NCBI RefSeq assembly: GCF_000423625.1
Contig: NZ_AUII01000003.1
Coordinates: 1-64,000, forward strand
Source of the DNA: Pseudonocardia asaccharolytica DSM 44247 = NBRC 16224
GTDB lineage: Bacteria > Actinomycetota > Actinomycetes > Mycobacteriales > Pseudonocardiaceae
Length of the DNA stretch: 64,000 bases
Direction: 5' to 3'
Every line of letters begins with the position of its first letter. Positions within the stretch are counted from its first letter, which is position 1. Positions 1-9,064 of this stretch are shown here, in pieces. The translations under genes were made by a program, and so were the position numbers. The notes below the pieces were generated by a model. It did not search any database. It saw only the letters and a list, made by a program, of their open reading frames with translations, and was not told the origin of the DNA.

Positions 1-276
1 ACGGGCCAGCAGTTCCACCGCGCGCCGCATGTGATCCTCGACCTGTCGGGGGTCGACCACCTGGACACGGACGCCCTGGACGTTCTGGGCGGCCTGCCCG
101 AGCGCGCCCGCGTCGCGGCGACACGGCTGCACATTGCCGGGGTCGAGCACGAGGCGCTGGCCGCGCGCCTGCGCCGTGTCGGGTTCGGCGAGCACCTCAC
201 CCCGGCCCCGGCGGCCGCGGTCCTTGCCGGCCTCGACCGGCCGGGGCGGCGCCGGGGGCGGGAGGTGCGGGGATGA
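1..276 (+). CDS. STAS-domain protein, C-terminal part (start outside window)
   Basis: The reading frame is open from the first base of the window and ends at a TGA at 274-276, so the N-terminus lies upstream. The visible part reads VILDLSGVDHLDTDALDVL, which fits the central strand and helix of a STAS domain (anti-sigma-factor antagonists and SulP tails share this shape). The usual phosphorylated Ser/Thr of anti-sigma antagonists (D-S/T-S/T-G) is replaced by DTDAL, so phospho-switching cannot be assumed. STAS proteins bind nucleotides or anti-sigma kinases in the cytosol. It could be a free antagonist or the tail of a larger sensor; the sequence does not decide. Confidence 0.6.
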   Translation, partial: TGQQFHRAPHVILDLSGVDHLDTDALDVLGGLPERARVAATRLHIAGVEHEALAARLRRVGFGEHLTPAPAAAVLAGLDRPGRRRGREVRG

Positions 277-825
277 GCAGCGGCCGGTCGCGGGTCGGGC
301 CGGCTAACCACTCGAGCGACCACCCGCGGTCGTGGCCCGCTGCCGCGCCGGGGGTGGATCCGTCTCCTCGGATCGGATCCGGGCGACGCACACCTGCGGT
401 TCGACGAACGGCGCCAGGCCGCTCGCGGCGGCCGGCACTCTCCACCTCGCCACCGCGTTATCCCCCACACGCGGTCGGGTCGCGCCTCGTAGTCGGGGCC
501 CACGGCGCCGGGCGAACAGTCGACCGCCCCGCCGCGATGGGCGAGGACTGTGATCACCGACATCACGTAGGTCGCCGACATCATCAGCGCACGCCAGACA
601 TAGCGGAAAGGGATAGGGATATAGCCCTCCTGCATGGCGGCCAGCCACCCTGGGATGAACGTCGCGTAGGAATTCTGGGCCTCGTGGTCATCGATCAGCC
701 CGCCGCTCTCGGCGAGCCTCGATCCGCAGACCCCCTCCGGAATCCGCACGAAGACCCCGGACCACCCGGCTCGCTCACGGAAATACCGCCGACTCGCGCT
801 CGGGACTACCGCGACTCGCGGGGGA
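277..825. other. Gene-poor stretch with a possible decayed membrane-protein remnant (minus strand)
   Basis: No convincing gene lies here. On the minus strand, from about 780 down to 505, one frame reads coherently (IPGWLAAMQEGYIPIPFRYVW followed by a hydrophobic stretch around SATYVMSVITVLAH). The underlying DNA at 590-680 is richer in A and T than its surroundings. There is no good start codon and the frame degenerates into arginine- and proline-rich sequence, so this is at best the remnant of a lost membrane protein. I cannot name the family. Confidence 0.25.
789..821. repeat. 33-nt stop-adjacent repeat, copy 1
   Basis: These 33 nt match 32909-32941 at 31 of 33 positions. The element contains two direct GACTCGCG words 22 nt apart and a weak TCGCG/CGCGA stem with an 11-nt loop. 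It begins a few bases after the stop codon of the minus-strand acyl-CoA dehydrogenase. Copy 2 likewise abuts a stop codon, in the opposite orientation. It may be a dispersed terminator-like element. Confidence 0.6.
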
Positions 826-2610
826 TCAGGTGGGAGTGATGCGCTGCAGGAGGGCTCGGGCGTGCGCCTCCGCGGGCAGCGTGCCTGCGGTCCGCCATGG
901 CCCGTCGGGCAGGAACCGCGACGACACGAACGCCGAGGCCACCTCCTCGGGCGCACGCCGCAGCAGCAGCGAGCCCTGCAGGCACAACGCCAGCATCTCG
1001 GCCAGTCGCCGGGCGCGGCGCTCCTCGCGGGAACGCAGCTCGGTCCGCAGCTCCCGCACCCCGCGGTCGAACCATTCGTCGGTCCCGGTGGCCGCGTCGA
1101 TCTCGGCGAGCACGGCGTCGACCGAGTCGGGCTCGCGGATCACGGCGCGCAGCACGTCCAGGGCGGTGACGTTGCCCGATCCCTCCCAGATCGAGTTCAG
1201 CGGGGCCTCGCGGTAGAGCCGGGGCAGCCCGGAGTCCTCGACGTACCCGTTGCCGCCCAGGCATTCCAGCGCCTCGGCGACAACCGCGGGCGTCCGCTTG
1301 CACACCAGGTACTTCGAGGCGGGCAGCGCGAGCCGCAGCAGCTCGCGCTCTCCGCGGTCGGTCGCCCCGGCCAGCCGCAGCGCCAGCGAGGTCGCCGCCT
1401 CGGACTCCAGGGCGAGGTCGGCGATCACGGTTTGCATGAGGGGTGTGTCGGCGAGCCGCAAGCCGAACGCGCTGCGATGCGCCACATGGTGCGCGGCCTC
1501 GGTCAGCGCGGCCCGCATGATCGCGGCCGAGCCCAGCACGCAGTCCAACCGGGTCATCGAGACCATCTCGATGATCGTCGCCACCCCGCGGCCCTCGTCG
1601 CCGAGCCGCCAGCCGATCGCGCCGTCGTACTCCAGCTCCGCCGAGGCGTTGGACCGGTTGCCCAGCTTGTCCTTGAGCCGTTGCAGCCGGATCGGGTTGC
1701 GGCTGCCGTCGGGCAGCACCCGGGGCAGTACGAAACAGGTCAGCCCGCCGGGCGCCTGCGCAAGTGTCAGGAACAGGTCGTTCATCGGCGCCGAGGTGAA
1801 CCACTTGTGACCGATGAGCTCGTAGGTGCCGTCGGACCGCGCCGCCGCAACGGTCGTTCCCGCCCGCACGTCGGAGCCGCCCTGTTTCTCGGTCATCGAC
1901 ATCCCGGCGAGCAGGCCGGACTTGGTGTCGGGACGGGCGAGGCCGGGCTGGTATTCGCGGGCCATGAGGCCGGGCTCGAACCGCGCCGCCAGATCGGGGT
2001 CGTGGCGCAGCGCCGGGATCGCCGCGTAGGTCATCGAGATCGGGCAGCAGTGGCCTTGCTCGAGCTGGTTCACCAGGTAGAAGCCGGCGGCGCGGGCGAC
2101 GTGCGCCCCCGACCCCGGCTCTGCCTGCCACGGGGCGCCGTGCAGCCCCCAGCCGACCGAGAGCGCCATCAGCCGGTGCCAGGACGGATGGAACTCGACC
2201 TCGTCGATACGGTGCCCGTAGCGGTCGTGGGTGCGCAGCACGGGAGAGTTCTCGTTGGCCAGCCGGGCGTCCTCACGCGCCTGCTCGGTGGTGAGGGTCC
2301 GGCCGAGCACGGCCAGGTCGTCCAGCGCGTCCGCGGCGCCCTCCTGGCGCACGGCATCGACCAGCGCGGGGTCGCAGGCCAGCGGGTCGTACCCGGCGAG
2401 CGGCGGGACCTGGTTGAGCACCTCGTGGGTGCCGAGGTCGACCCCGACCGGCGCCGCGACCGGCCATGGACGGGCCTGCGGCGCGCTCGTCGCCTTCGTG
2501 GGGGACGACGGGCGCGCCGCTGCCCCGTCCGACTCCGCTCCGTTGCTCCTCGGCACCGGGACCTGAGCAGTCACGGTCTGTTCGGCGCCTCGCATCCGTC
2601 CATCCGCCAC
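826..2610 (-). CDS. AidB-type acyl-CoA dehydrogenase
   Basis: A flavoprotein of the acyl-CoA dehydrogenase superfamily. The N-terminal part (THEVLNQVPPLAGYD, then FHPSWHRLMA) and the block GHCCPISMTYAAIPAL resemble E. coli AidB, the alkylation-response member of the family. Further on are MSMTEKQGGSDVRAGTT and ECLGGNGYVEDSGLPRLYREA, which are flavin- and substrate-site blocks. I chose the GTG at 2610 because a TACTCT -10 box (2618-2623) lies 7 nt before it, which suggests a leaderless start. An ATG at 2595 is the alternative. The first ~55 residues are a Pro/Ala-rich extension absent from AidB. It is divergent from the phosphatase gene at 2719. A role in alkylation damage is inferred from family membership only. 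Confidence 0.85.
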   Translation of the reverse strand: MADGRMRGAEQTVTAQVPVPRSNGAESDGAAARPSSPTKATSAPQARPWPVAAPVGVDLGTHEVLNQVPPLAGYDPLACDPALVDAVRQEGAADALDDLAVLGRTLTTEQAREDARLANENSPVLRTHDRYGHRIDEVEFHPSWHRLMALSVGWGLHGAPWQAEPGSGAHVARAAGFYLVNQLEQGHCCPISMTYAAIPALRHDPDLAARFEPGLMAREYQPGLARPDTKSGLLAGMSMTEKQGGSDVRAGTTVAAARSDGTYELIGHKWFTSAPMNDLFLTLAQAPGGLTCFVLPRVLPDGSRNPIRLQRLKDKLGNRSNASAELEYDGAIGWRLGDEGRGVATIIEMVSMTRLDCVLGSAAIMRAALTEAAHHVAHRSAFGLRLADTPLMQTVIADLALESEAATSLALRLAGATDRGERELLRLALPASKYLVCKRTPAVVAEALECLGGNGYVEDSGLPRLYREAPLNSIWEGSGNVTALDVLRAVIREPDSVDAVLAEIDAATGTDEWFDRGVRELRTELRSREERRARRLAEMLALCLQGSLLLRRAPEEVASAFVSSRFLPDGPWRTAGTLPAEAHARALLQRITPT

Positions 2611-2718
2611 GCGCCCGAGAGTAGCCGCGCGCAACCCGATCAGGGCACGTCGACGCGGGGCCGAGTGGGGCCGCGCGTACCGTGACGGCAGATTTCGACA
2701 CCTGATGAGGGGGAGCGC

Positions 2719-3669
2719 ATGCCGCGGGTGGCTGCCATCGACTGCGGGACCAATTCGATCCGGCTGCTCGTCGCGGACGTCACCACGAACGCGGGGACGG
2801 TCGAGTTGCGTGACGTGCACCGCGAGATGCGCATCGTGCGGCTCGGCCAGGACGTGGACGCGACCGGTGTGCTGGCGCCCGCGGCGCTGGAGCGCACCCG
2901 CGCCGCCCTCGTCGACTATGTCGGCACGCTGGGCGCCGCGGGCGCCGAACGCACCCGAATGGTCGCGACCTCGGCGACCCGCGACGCGTCCAATCGCGAC
3001 GACTTCTTCGGCATGGTCCGCGACGTGCTCGGCACCGAGGCCGAGGTGATCTCCGGCGACGAGGAGGCGCGGCTGTCGTTCGTCGGCGCGGTCGGTGACC
3101 TCGATCCGGGCGACGGACCGTTCGTCGTCGTCGACGTGGGCGGCGGCTCGACCGAACTCGTCGTCGGCTCGCTGGACGACGGGAAGGCGACCGTGCACGC
3201 GGCCCGCTCGGTGGATATCGGCAGCGTCCGGCTGACCGAGCGCTGCCTGGCCGCCGACCCACCGAGCGCCGATGACATCGAGAAGGCCCGCGGGGTCGCC
3301 ACCAAGATCCTCGACGAGGCGTTCGCCGCGGTCCCGGTCGAGGGCGTGCGGACCTGGGTCGGGGTCGCCGGAACCATCACCACACTGTCGGCCGTCGCAC
3401 AGGATCTGCCCAGCTACGACCCCGACGCCGTGCACCTGTCCCGGCTCTCCCGCGACGAGTTGCACCGCGTCGCCCAGCGACTGCTGCGCGCGCCGCGCTC
3501 GGAGCGCGCGAAGCTGGGCGCGCTGCACCCCGGACGCGTCGACGTCATCGGCGCCGGCGCACTCATCGTGGACGTGCTGGCCGACGAGCTGCACGCCCGC
3601 GCGGGCATCCCCGGGCTCGTCATCAGCGAGCACGACATTCTCGACGGCATCGCCCGCTCGATCGCCTGA
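2719..3669 (+). CDS. ppx: Ppx/GppA family exopolyphosphatase / pppGpp phosphohydrolase
   Basis: 316 residues, the short two-domain actinobacterial form of the family (about 319 in M. tuberculosis Rv1026). The ASKHA-fold phosphate motif [16 protein letters not shown] is at residues 5-20. The second glycine-rich motif [12 protein letters not shown] follows at about 135-146 and the adenosine motif [11 protein letters not shown] at about 215-225. The family removes phosphate from the end of inorganic polyphosphate or from pppGpp in the cytosol; the sequence does not say which is preferred. A GGGGAG ribosome-binding site lies just before the ATG. The next gene starts 2 nt after the stop, suggesting an operon. 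Confidence 0.88.
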   Translation: MPRVAAIDCGTNSIRLLVADVTTNAGTVELRDVHREMRIVRLGQDVDATGVLAPAALERTRAALVDYVGTLGAAGAERTRMVATSATRDASNRDDFFGMVRDVLGTEAEVISGDEEARLSFVGAVGDLDPGDGPFVVVDVGGGSTELVVGSLDDGKATVHAARSVDIGSVRLTERCLAADPPSADDIEKARGVATKILDEAFAAVPVEGVRTWVGVAGTITTLSAVAQDLPSYDPDAVHLSRLSRDELHRVAQRLLRAPRSERAKLGALHPGRVDVIGAGALIVDVLADELHARAGIPGLVISEHDILDGIARSIA

Positions 3670-3671
3670 CC

Positions 3672-4403
3672 ATGCCCCGCAACACCAGCGCCGTTCCGAC
3701 GAGCATCGAGGCGCTCGACGAGTCCATCGTCGACTGCCGGGCCTGCCCGCGGTTGGTGGAGTGGCGGGAGGAGGTGGCGGTGGAGAAACGTGCCGCGTTC
3801 CGCGATCAGGAGTACTGGGGACGTCCGGTACCCGGTTTCGGTCCGCCGGACGCGGCGCTGCTGATCGTCGGCCTCGCGCCCGCGGCTCACGGTGGTAACC
3901 GGACCGGCCGGATGTTCACCGGGGACCGCTCCGGCGACGTGCTGTATGCGGCGCTGCACGCCGTCGGCCTGGCCAACCAGGCCACCGCCGTCCACCTCGA
4001 CGACGGACTCGCGCTGCGCGGCACCCGGGTCACCGCGCCGGTGCACTGTGCCCCGCCGGAGAACAAGCCGACCCCGGCCGAGCGCGAGACCTGCCGTTTC
4101 TGGCTCGACGCCGAGCTCACCCTGCTCGCGCCGACGCTGCGCGCGATCGTGGTGCTGGGTGGGTTCGGATGGCAGGCGCTGCTGCCGGTGCTGGCGACCT
4201 CGGGCTGGACGGTGCCGAGGCCGCGGCCCCGGTTCGGGCACGGCGCCCACGCCGAGTTCGCCCCGGCCGCGCCGGGACGGGCACCGCTGCAGCTGTTCGG
4301 CTGCTACCACGTGAGCCAGCAGAACACCTTCACCGGACGACTCACCCCCCGGATGCTGGAGGACGTGCTGGGCGCCGCGGGCTGCGCGGCGGGAGCCATC
4401 TAA
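3672..4403 (+). CDS. Family 5 uracil-DNA glycosylase (UDGb type)
   Basis: 243 residues. Motif A reads [19 protein letters not shown] (about residues 59-77), the UDGb signature that lacks the catalytic Asp/Asn of family 1. The C-terminal motif is [17 protein letters not shown]. Cysteines in DCRACPR, VHCAPPE and ETCRFW fit the four-cysteine iron-sulfur cluster of thermophile-type UDGs. Family 5 enzymes remove uracil, hypoxanthine and oxidised bases, which matters in GC-rich genomes prone to cytosine deamination. It follows the phosphatase gene by 2 nt and is probably co-transcribed. Confidence 0.88.
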   Translation: MPRNTSAVPTSIEALDESIVDCRACPRLVEWREEVAVEKRAAFRDQEYWGRPVPGFGPPDAALLIVGLAPAAHGGNRTGRMFTGDRSGDVLYAALHAVGLANQATAVHLDDGLALRGTRVTAPVHCAPPENKPTPAERETCRFWLDAELTLLAPTLRAIVVLGGFGWQALLPVLATSGWTVPRPRPRFGHGAHAEFAPAAPGRAPLQLFGCYHVSQQNTFTGRLTPRMLEDVLGAAGCAAGAI

Positions 4404-4528
4404 CGCGACCGGCACAGGACAGATCCGGCTCCTCGCCGCGGCGGCCTCGGTGTGCGAGCACCACGACCCGCTCATATACCGGGTTCTCTTATCCACTTAC
4501 CGTGCGCTGGCTCACCCCAAAGGCCGGT

Positions 4529-4557
4529 TTGACCTTGTTGGCGGTGTGACGTAATGC
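4529..4557 (+). promoter_or_regulatory. Putative housekeeping promoter for the flavoprotein gene at 4612
   Basis: TTGACC at 4529-4534 and TAATGC at 4552-4557 are separated by 17 nt, a good match to a sigma-70-type promoter. Transcription would start near 4564, giving a leader of about 48 nt. No clear Shine-Dalgarno lies directly before the ATG at 4612. Confidence 0.55.
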
Positions 4558-4611
4558 CGCATTGGCCGTCGGCGTTATGGAGGGACGGCCTCGGATGCGA
4601 CCATAAGACCC

Positions 4612-5991
4612 ATGGCGCGCGATACGCGGATCGTGGTAGTGGGCGGCGGGTATGTCGGGATGTACACTGCCTTGCGACTGCAGAAGAAGCTGCGCCGCGG
4701 AGAGGCATCGGTCACGGTGATCGATCCGCAGTCCCACATGACCTACCAGCCGTTCCTGCCCGAGGCGGCGGCCGGCTCGATCGAGCCGCGGCATGTCGTG
4801 GTGCCATTGCGCAAGGTCCTGCGCAAATGCCGGCACCTCACCGGGCGCGTCACCAGAATCGACCATTCGGCTCGGCAGGTAACGGCGGAATTGGCGGCCG
4901 GGCGGGTCGCCACGATCGAGTACGACATTCTGGTTGTCGCGCCTGGTTCGGTCGCCCGAGTGCTGCCGATCCCGGGTCTCGCCGAACACGGCATCGCCTT
5001 CAAGAACGTCGGCGAGGCCATCTTCCTGCGTAACCACGTACTGTCGCGGCTCGATGAGGCGGCCGCGACGTCGGACCCGAAGTTGCGGCGCACGCTGCTG
5101 ACCTTCGTGGTGGTCGGCGGTGGTTACGCCGGGATCGAGGCGCTCGCCGAGCTGGCCGACATGGCCCGCTACGCCAGCCGCTACTACGACAACATCAACC
5201 GCGAGGACATCCGCTGGGTGCTCGTCGAGGCGGCCAACCGGATCATGCCGGAGGTCGGTGCGAAGATGGGCCGCTACACCGTCGAGCGCCTGCTCGACGC
5301 GGACATCGAGGTCAACCTCGACACCCGGGTCACGAGCATGGTGGACGGTCACGTCGAGCTCGACGACGGCCAGTCCTTCGACGCGGACACGATCATCTGG
5401 ACGGCCGGTGTCAGGCCGAACCCGATGCTGGAGAACACCGATCTGCCGCGCGACGCCCGCGGCCGCGTCGAATGCACGGCGGAGCTGCAGGTCGTCGGGA
5501 TGCCGGAGGTGTTCAGCGCCGGTGACTGCGCGGCGGTCCCCGATCTGTCCAAGGACGACCCGGACGCGAGGACCAGTCCCTCGGCGCAGCACGCGGTGCG
5601 CCAGGCGAAGGTGTTGGCCGACAACGTGATCGCGCACATCCGGGGCCGGAGGCTCACCCAGTACAGGCACTCCCACGCCGGTTCGGTGGCGAGCCTCGGT
5701 CTGTACAAGGGCGTCGCGGAGATCTACGGGATCAAGCTGCGCGGCGTCGTCGCGTGGTTCATGCACCGCGCCTACCACGTGAGCCGGATGCCCACCTGGA
5801 ACCGGCGGATCCGGATCGTCTTCGACTGGACGGGCGCGCTGGTGCTGGGCCGCGAGGCCGTTGCGCTGGGCCAGATCCACGCCCCGCGCGCGGAGTTCAG
5901 CCGCGTCGTCGGCAGTCCCGCCCCGGCGGCGTCGCCCAATGGTCGGGCGCGCCCGCCGGTGGACGTGGCCGGCGAGCGCGTCGGAGTCTGA
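4612..5991 (+). CDS. Type II NADH dehydrogenase-like FAD oxidoreductase
   Basis: 459 residues with two Rossmann folds. The FAD-binding motif RIVVVGGGYVGMYTA is at residues 6-20 and the NAD(P)H-binding motif FVVVGGGYAGIEALAEL at about 164-180. A second FAD motif, MPEVFSAGDCAAVPD, lies near 300. HMTYQPFLPEAAAGSI corresponds to the loop seen in Ndh-2 enzymes. Such proteins oxidise NADH at the inner membrane face and pass electrons to menaquinone without pumping protons. The C-terminal FMHRAYHVSRMPTWNRR region is amphipathic, suited to peripheral membrane binding. It is not a close match to mycobacterial Ndh itself, so the electron acceptor is uncertain and I give no symbol. Confidence 0.82.
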   Translation: MARDTRIVVVGGGYVGMYTALRLQKKLRRGEASVTVIDPQSHMTYQPFLPEAAAGSIEPRHVVVPLRKVLRKCRHLTGRVTRIDHSARQVTAELAAGRVATIEYDILVVAPGSVARVLPIPGLAEHGIAFKNVGEAIFLRNHVLSRLDEAAATSDPKLRRTLLTFVVVGGGYAGIEALAELADMARYASRYYDNINREDIRWVLVEAANRIMPEVGAKMGRYTVERLLDADIEVNLDTRVTSMVDGHVELDDGQSFDADTIIWTAGVRPNPMLENTDLPRDARGRVECTAELQVVGMPEVFSAGDCAAVPDLSKDDPDARTSPSAQHAVRQAKVLADNVIAHIRGRRLTQYRHSHAGSVASLGLYKGVAEIYGIKLRGVVAWFMHRAYHVSRMPTWNRRIRIVFDWTGALVLGREAVALGQIHAPRAEFSRVVGSPAPAASPNGRARPPVDVAGERVGV

Positions 5992-6035
5992 GCGGGTCCG
6001 GGGCGCCGGGCCGCCGCCCGTAGGCTGTGGCCCGC

Positions 6036-6109
6036 GCCCCCGTAGCCCAATCGGCAGAGGCAGGCCCCTTAAAAGGGTCACAGTGTGGGTTCGAGTCCCA
6101 CCGGGGGCA
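6036..6109 (+). tRNA. tRNA with TAA anticodon (Leu by codon), class I fold
   Basis: A complete cloverleaf can be drawn. The acceptor stem pairs GCCCCCG (6036-6042) with CGGGGGC (6102-6108). The D arm is 6045-6061 with GG at 6053-6054. The anticodon stem is 6063-6067/6075-6079 with loop CTTAAAA, so the anticodon is TAA at 6070-6072. The T arm is GTGGG/CCCAC with loop TTCGAGT. CCA is not encoded. The variable region is only 5 nt (6080-6084), whereas normal bacterial tRNA-Leu has a long variable arm, so leucine identity is assumed from the anticodon only. Its 3' half is copied at 9803-9842, marking it as an integration target. Confidence 0.8.
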
Positions 6110-6153
6110 CCGTCGCTCACCAGCCCGATCACGGCCCTGAGCTGCGGATTCCC

Positions 6154-7017
6154 TCACCCTTCGTCCCCGGTGCTGTCCGGCTGTGTCCGGCCCGTATCGG
6201 TGTTCTCCGGCTGATCACGCCCAATACGCGCCAAAGTTTCGTCCCCGAGGGCGGCCGCGATGCGGCGGCGGGCGGCGTCCTCCTGACCGGCCATGCACTT
6301 CGCGTAGATCTGGAGCAGGACGGCGACGCTGTGTCCGGCCCACTCGGCGACCTGCGTGGCGGGGATCCCGGCGTTGAGCCACGTGGACACCGCAGCGTGG
6401 CGGAGGTCGTGCGGCCACCGGGCGAGCGGGGAGGCGACCTCAGCCGGGTCGAGGGCGGCGGCGCGTGCCTTCCGCCAGACGCGGCAGTAGGTGCTCTCCG
6501 CCAACTCCCCGCCCCGCACACCGCCGAACAGCAGCCCGTCGGGCCCGGTGCCGAACGAGTCCAGATGCGCATGCAGCAAGGCCGTCAGCGCCGGCGGCGA
6601 GGGCACGACGCGCGTCTCCCCGCGGGCCCGGTGCTTCAGCTGCCGCTCCTCCCGTCGGTGATCGCTGTCGGTCCACGACGCGCCGGCTGCCGGCGTTGAC
6701 GCCTCCAGCACGAGTTCCCCCAGCTTCGGCCGGTAGTGCCAGGTTCGACTTGCGCAGCGTGCTCGCCTCGGCCGGCCGCAGGGCGGCGTAGTACATCGCG
6801 CCGAAGAACGCGACCAGCCGCGCACCGCTCGGCTTCTGCTTCGCCACGGCGTCGAGCAACGCCCGAGCCTGCCCGGGTTGACGACCACCCGGCGATCTAC
6901 CGTCTGCACCGTGCGCGGTGCCTTCCACGCCAGCGCGGTGATCGGGTTCCGTGCCAGTAGGCGGCGCTCGACCGCGTACTCGGCAGCGTTGACCAGGACC
7001 CCGCGCTGTCGCTGCAC
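6154..7017 (-). pseudogene. Tyrosine recombinase (integrase), truncated and frameshifted
   Basis: The C-terminal catalytic part is intact in one frame: WPHDLRHAAVSTWLNAG, then VAEWAGHSVAVLL and the tyrosine in LQIYAKCMAGQ. These give the H-x-x-R, H and Y residues of tyrosine recombinases. Upstream, NAAEYAVERRLLARNP is in the same frame. The middle part (QARALLDAVAKQK to RPAEASTLRKSNL) is in another frame, so there are at least two indels, near 6876 and 6740. The N-terminal SAM-like arm-binding domain is missing. It belongs to the actinobacterial integrases that insert at tRNA 3' ends and reads toward the tRNA. It is not functional as it stands. Confidence 0.85.
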
Positions 7018-7277
7018 CGTGCCCGGCGGCCGGGCTCCGCCCGGATCCCGACGCCGCTTCGGAGATCAGGGGAGGGGCTGCGGGACGGCGGCGACCTCCT
7101 CACGGCGCGCCCGAGGGCTGCCAGACCGCCGGCCCGACCCGCAAGCCGGAACCGCTGGCTTGCCGTCGGACCACCGGCCCGGCAGGGAGAACCCGTGCCG
7201 CGAGGAGATCACCACCGAGGGCACTGGCAAAGCGGAGCGGGACCATCGGCGTCGGACGCTCCGTGTCGTTCGCCCCG

Positions 7278-7940
7278 TCACGGGGGGCCGAGCAACTCGG
7301 CGACAATAAGTTGGCAAAGCCACTCTCGGTGCTGCTCAGGAGTCCACCCGAGTCCGACCGTGAGCAGGTGGTGCATCTCTGGGCTCATCAGGGCGCACGC
7401 CCGCTCGCCGGCCTGTTCGACACTCAGTCCTGCCCGAAGGGACCCTGCGGCATACCGGCGCATTGATTCCGTGATGTCGGCGAGGCGCTCGCAGAGGAGG
7501 CGTTCGAGCAGTTCGACCGCGAAGGGTTCGCTGTCCGCCGCTCCGCGGATCAGCGCGTGGATCGGGCTGGTGTGGGCCAGGACCTCGCAGGCGAACTCAG
7601 CCCAGGCGCGCAGCCGCTCCTGTGCGGTGGCCAGTCGGTCGATCTTGGCCCGGCGACCCGACGGCTCGTGCTCGGCATCCAGGAGTGGGCCCCGGTACGC
7701 GACGATCGTCGTGTCGATGACGCCCTCTAGCAGTCCGCGTTTACCACCCAGCGTTCCGTAGATCGTCTCGGGTACGACTCCGGCTTCGGCGGCGACCGCG
7801 CTGACCGTCGTGCCTGCATAGCCGTTGGCAACGAAGAGCCGGGTCGCGGCTTCCAAGATCCGACGGCGGGTGTCCTGGGCTTGCTCGGCACGTAGCTGAG
7901 ATCGGTATCGGCGGGTGGAGGGGTTGACGGCGCGGGCCAT
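7278..7940 (-). CDS. TetR family transcriptional regulator
   Basis: 220 residues. The N-terminal helix-turn-helix reads RRRILEAATRLFVANGYAGT then TVSAVAAEAGVVPETIY (residues about 25-60), a standard TetR DNA-binding domain. The C-terminal ligand domain is unassigned. Transcription is probably leaderless: TAGGGT (7947-7952 on the minus strand) lies 6 nt before the ATG. A perfect 7-3-7 inverted repeat at 7955-7971 sits directly upstream of that box and between this gene and the divergent hydrolase, so the protein likely represses both genes. It is cargo of the tRNA-associated element. Confidence 0.88.
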   Translation of the reverse strand: MARAVNPSTRRYRSQLRAEQAQDTRRRILEAATRLFVANGYAGTTVSAVAAEAGVVPETIYGTLGGKRGLLEGVIDTTIVAYRGPLLDAEHEPSGRRAKIDRLATAQERLRAWAEFACEVLAHTSPIHALIRGAADSEPFAVELLERLLCERLADITESMRRYAAGSLRAGLSVEQAGERACALMSPEMHHLLTVGLGWTPEQHREWLCQLIVAELLGPP

Positions 7941-7954
7941 TTCGCTACCCTATC

Positions 7955-7971
7955 ACTTAATCCAATTAAGT
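7955..7971. promoter_or_regulatory. Probable TetR operator
   Basis: ACTTAAT-CCA-ATTAAGT is a perfect inverted repeat with 7-nt arms and a 3-nt centre. It lies in the 60-nt gap between the divergent TetR and hydrolase genes and is strikingly AT-rich for this genome. It abuts the -10 box of the regulator. Confidence 0.7.
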
Positions 7972-8000
7972 ATCGGTGGCATCAATCGAGGAGGGACACG

Positions 8001-8855
8001 ATGACCGACGGCAGCGCTGGCAGGCATCGGCTGGGTGTAGGAGAGGAGACGGTCGAGTTCACCGATCGAGGGAGTGGCGAGGCGGTCCTGCTTGTCCATG
8101 CCGGCGTGTTCGCGGCGTGGTTTCCCACCGTCGCGGATGATCCCGCGCTGAGCGGGTTCCGCCTCGTCGTGCCGGTGCGCGCCGGATACAACTCGGCGGC
8201 CCCGGCTCCGAGACGCCACCTGACGCTTGGCGACCACGCCCAACACTGCGCCGCCGTGCTCGACAGCGTGGGCATCGGGCAGGCGCATGTCCTCGCGCAC
8301 TCCTCCGGCTCCCTGATCGGGCTTCAGCTCGCCGCCGACCGCCCGGATCTCGTCCGAAGCCTCGTCCTCGTCGAACCTGCGGCAGCGCCGTCCCTCCTCC
8401 CGCCCGAGGTGGCGGCGGGCTTCGGGCAGGTCCTCGAACCCGTGATGGCCGCGGCTGCTGCGGGCGATCTGGGCGCCGCCTTCGACACGTTCATGCGAAT
8501 GGTCTGCGCGGAGGACTACCGGACCGTGCTTCTCACGGCCCTCGGTCCCGAGGGCCTGCAACGCGCGGAACGTGACTGCGGGTTCTTCTTCCGCGACGAG
8601 GTCCCCGCCGTCGGCGAATGGAGCCTCCCCGCATCCGAGGCGTCTCGGATCGCCCAGCCGGTGCTGCTGGTTCAAGGGGATGCGAGCTCGCCGGTCGTCC
8701 ACGGGATCGTGTCGATGCTCGCGGCGATGCTGCCGAACGCAGAGACGATGAGCGTCGACGGCGCTGACCATCTCCTGCCGCTGCGCGACCCGGTGACTCT
8801 TGCCGGCATCGCCGCCGTCTTCGCTACAAAGCACCGCATCCCGGCAAACGTCTGA
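8001..8855 (+). CDS. Alpha/beta hydrolase
   Basis: 284 residues. The strand before the oxyanion region reads VLLVHAGVFAAWFP. The nucleophile elbow is AHSSGSLIG (Ser near residue 99, G/A-x-S-x-G type). Asp and His near the C-terminus (VLLVQGDASSP and DGADHLLPLRDP) would complete the triad. It has no signal peptide, so it is a cytosolic esterase, lipase or C-C hydrolase of unknown substrate. A GAGGAGGGA ribosome-binding site precedes the ATG. It is divergent from the TetR gene, which probably controls it. The pair looks like a small inducible detoxification cassette. Confidence 0.85.
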   Translation: MTDGSAGRHRLGVGEETVEFTDRGSGEAVLLVHAGVFAAWFPTVADDPALSGFRLVVPVRAGYNSAAPAPRRHLTLGDHAQHCAAVLDSVGIGQAHVLAHSSGSLIGLQLAADRPDLVRSLVLVEPAAAPSLLPPEVAAGFGQVLEPVMAAAAAGDLGAAFDTFMRMVCAEDYRTVLLTALGPEGLQRAERDCGFFFRDEVPAVGEWSLPASEASRIAQPVLLVQGDASSPVVHGIVSMLAAMLPNAETMSVDGADHLLPLRDPVTLAGIAAVFATKHRIPANV

Positions 8856-9064
8856 GCAAGTTTCCCCGCGACTATGACCGGGCTCAGACCCATCGACTGA
8901 ATCCGCATCCACGCCGGGCCGGGCCGGTGCAAGTGACCGGGGGAGACGCAAGACGGCCGAGCCACGGACTATGTACGGACGCTGACACGCGTTGGCTGCG
9001 TCGCCGCTGGTCACAGGCATCGCGCCAGTCCACTGTAAATCCGGCGCCCTGCCACGACGGGAAA

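Noticed and set aside
862-2685. Long plus-strand open frame of about 600 codons
   Set aside because: It is antisense to the AidB-like gene, has no family motifs and is rich in Arg, Gly, His and Val, the usual shadow of a GC-rich gene.
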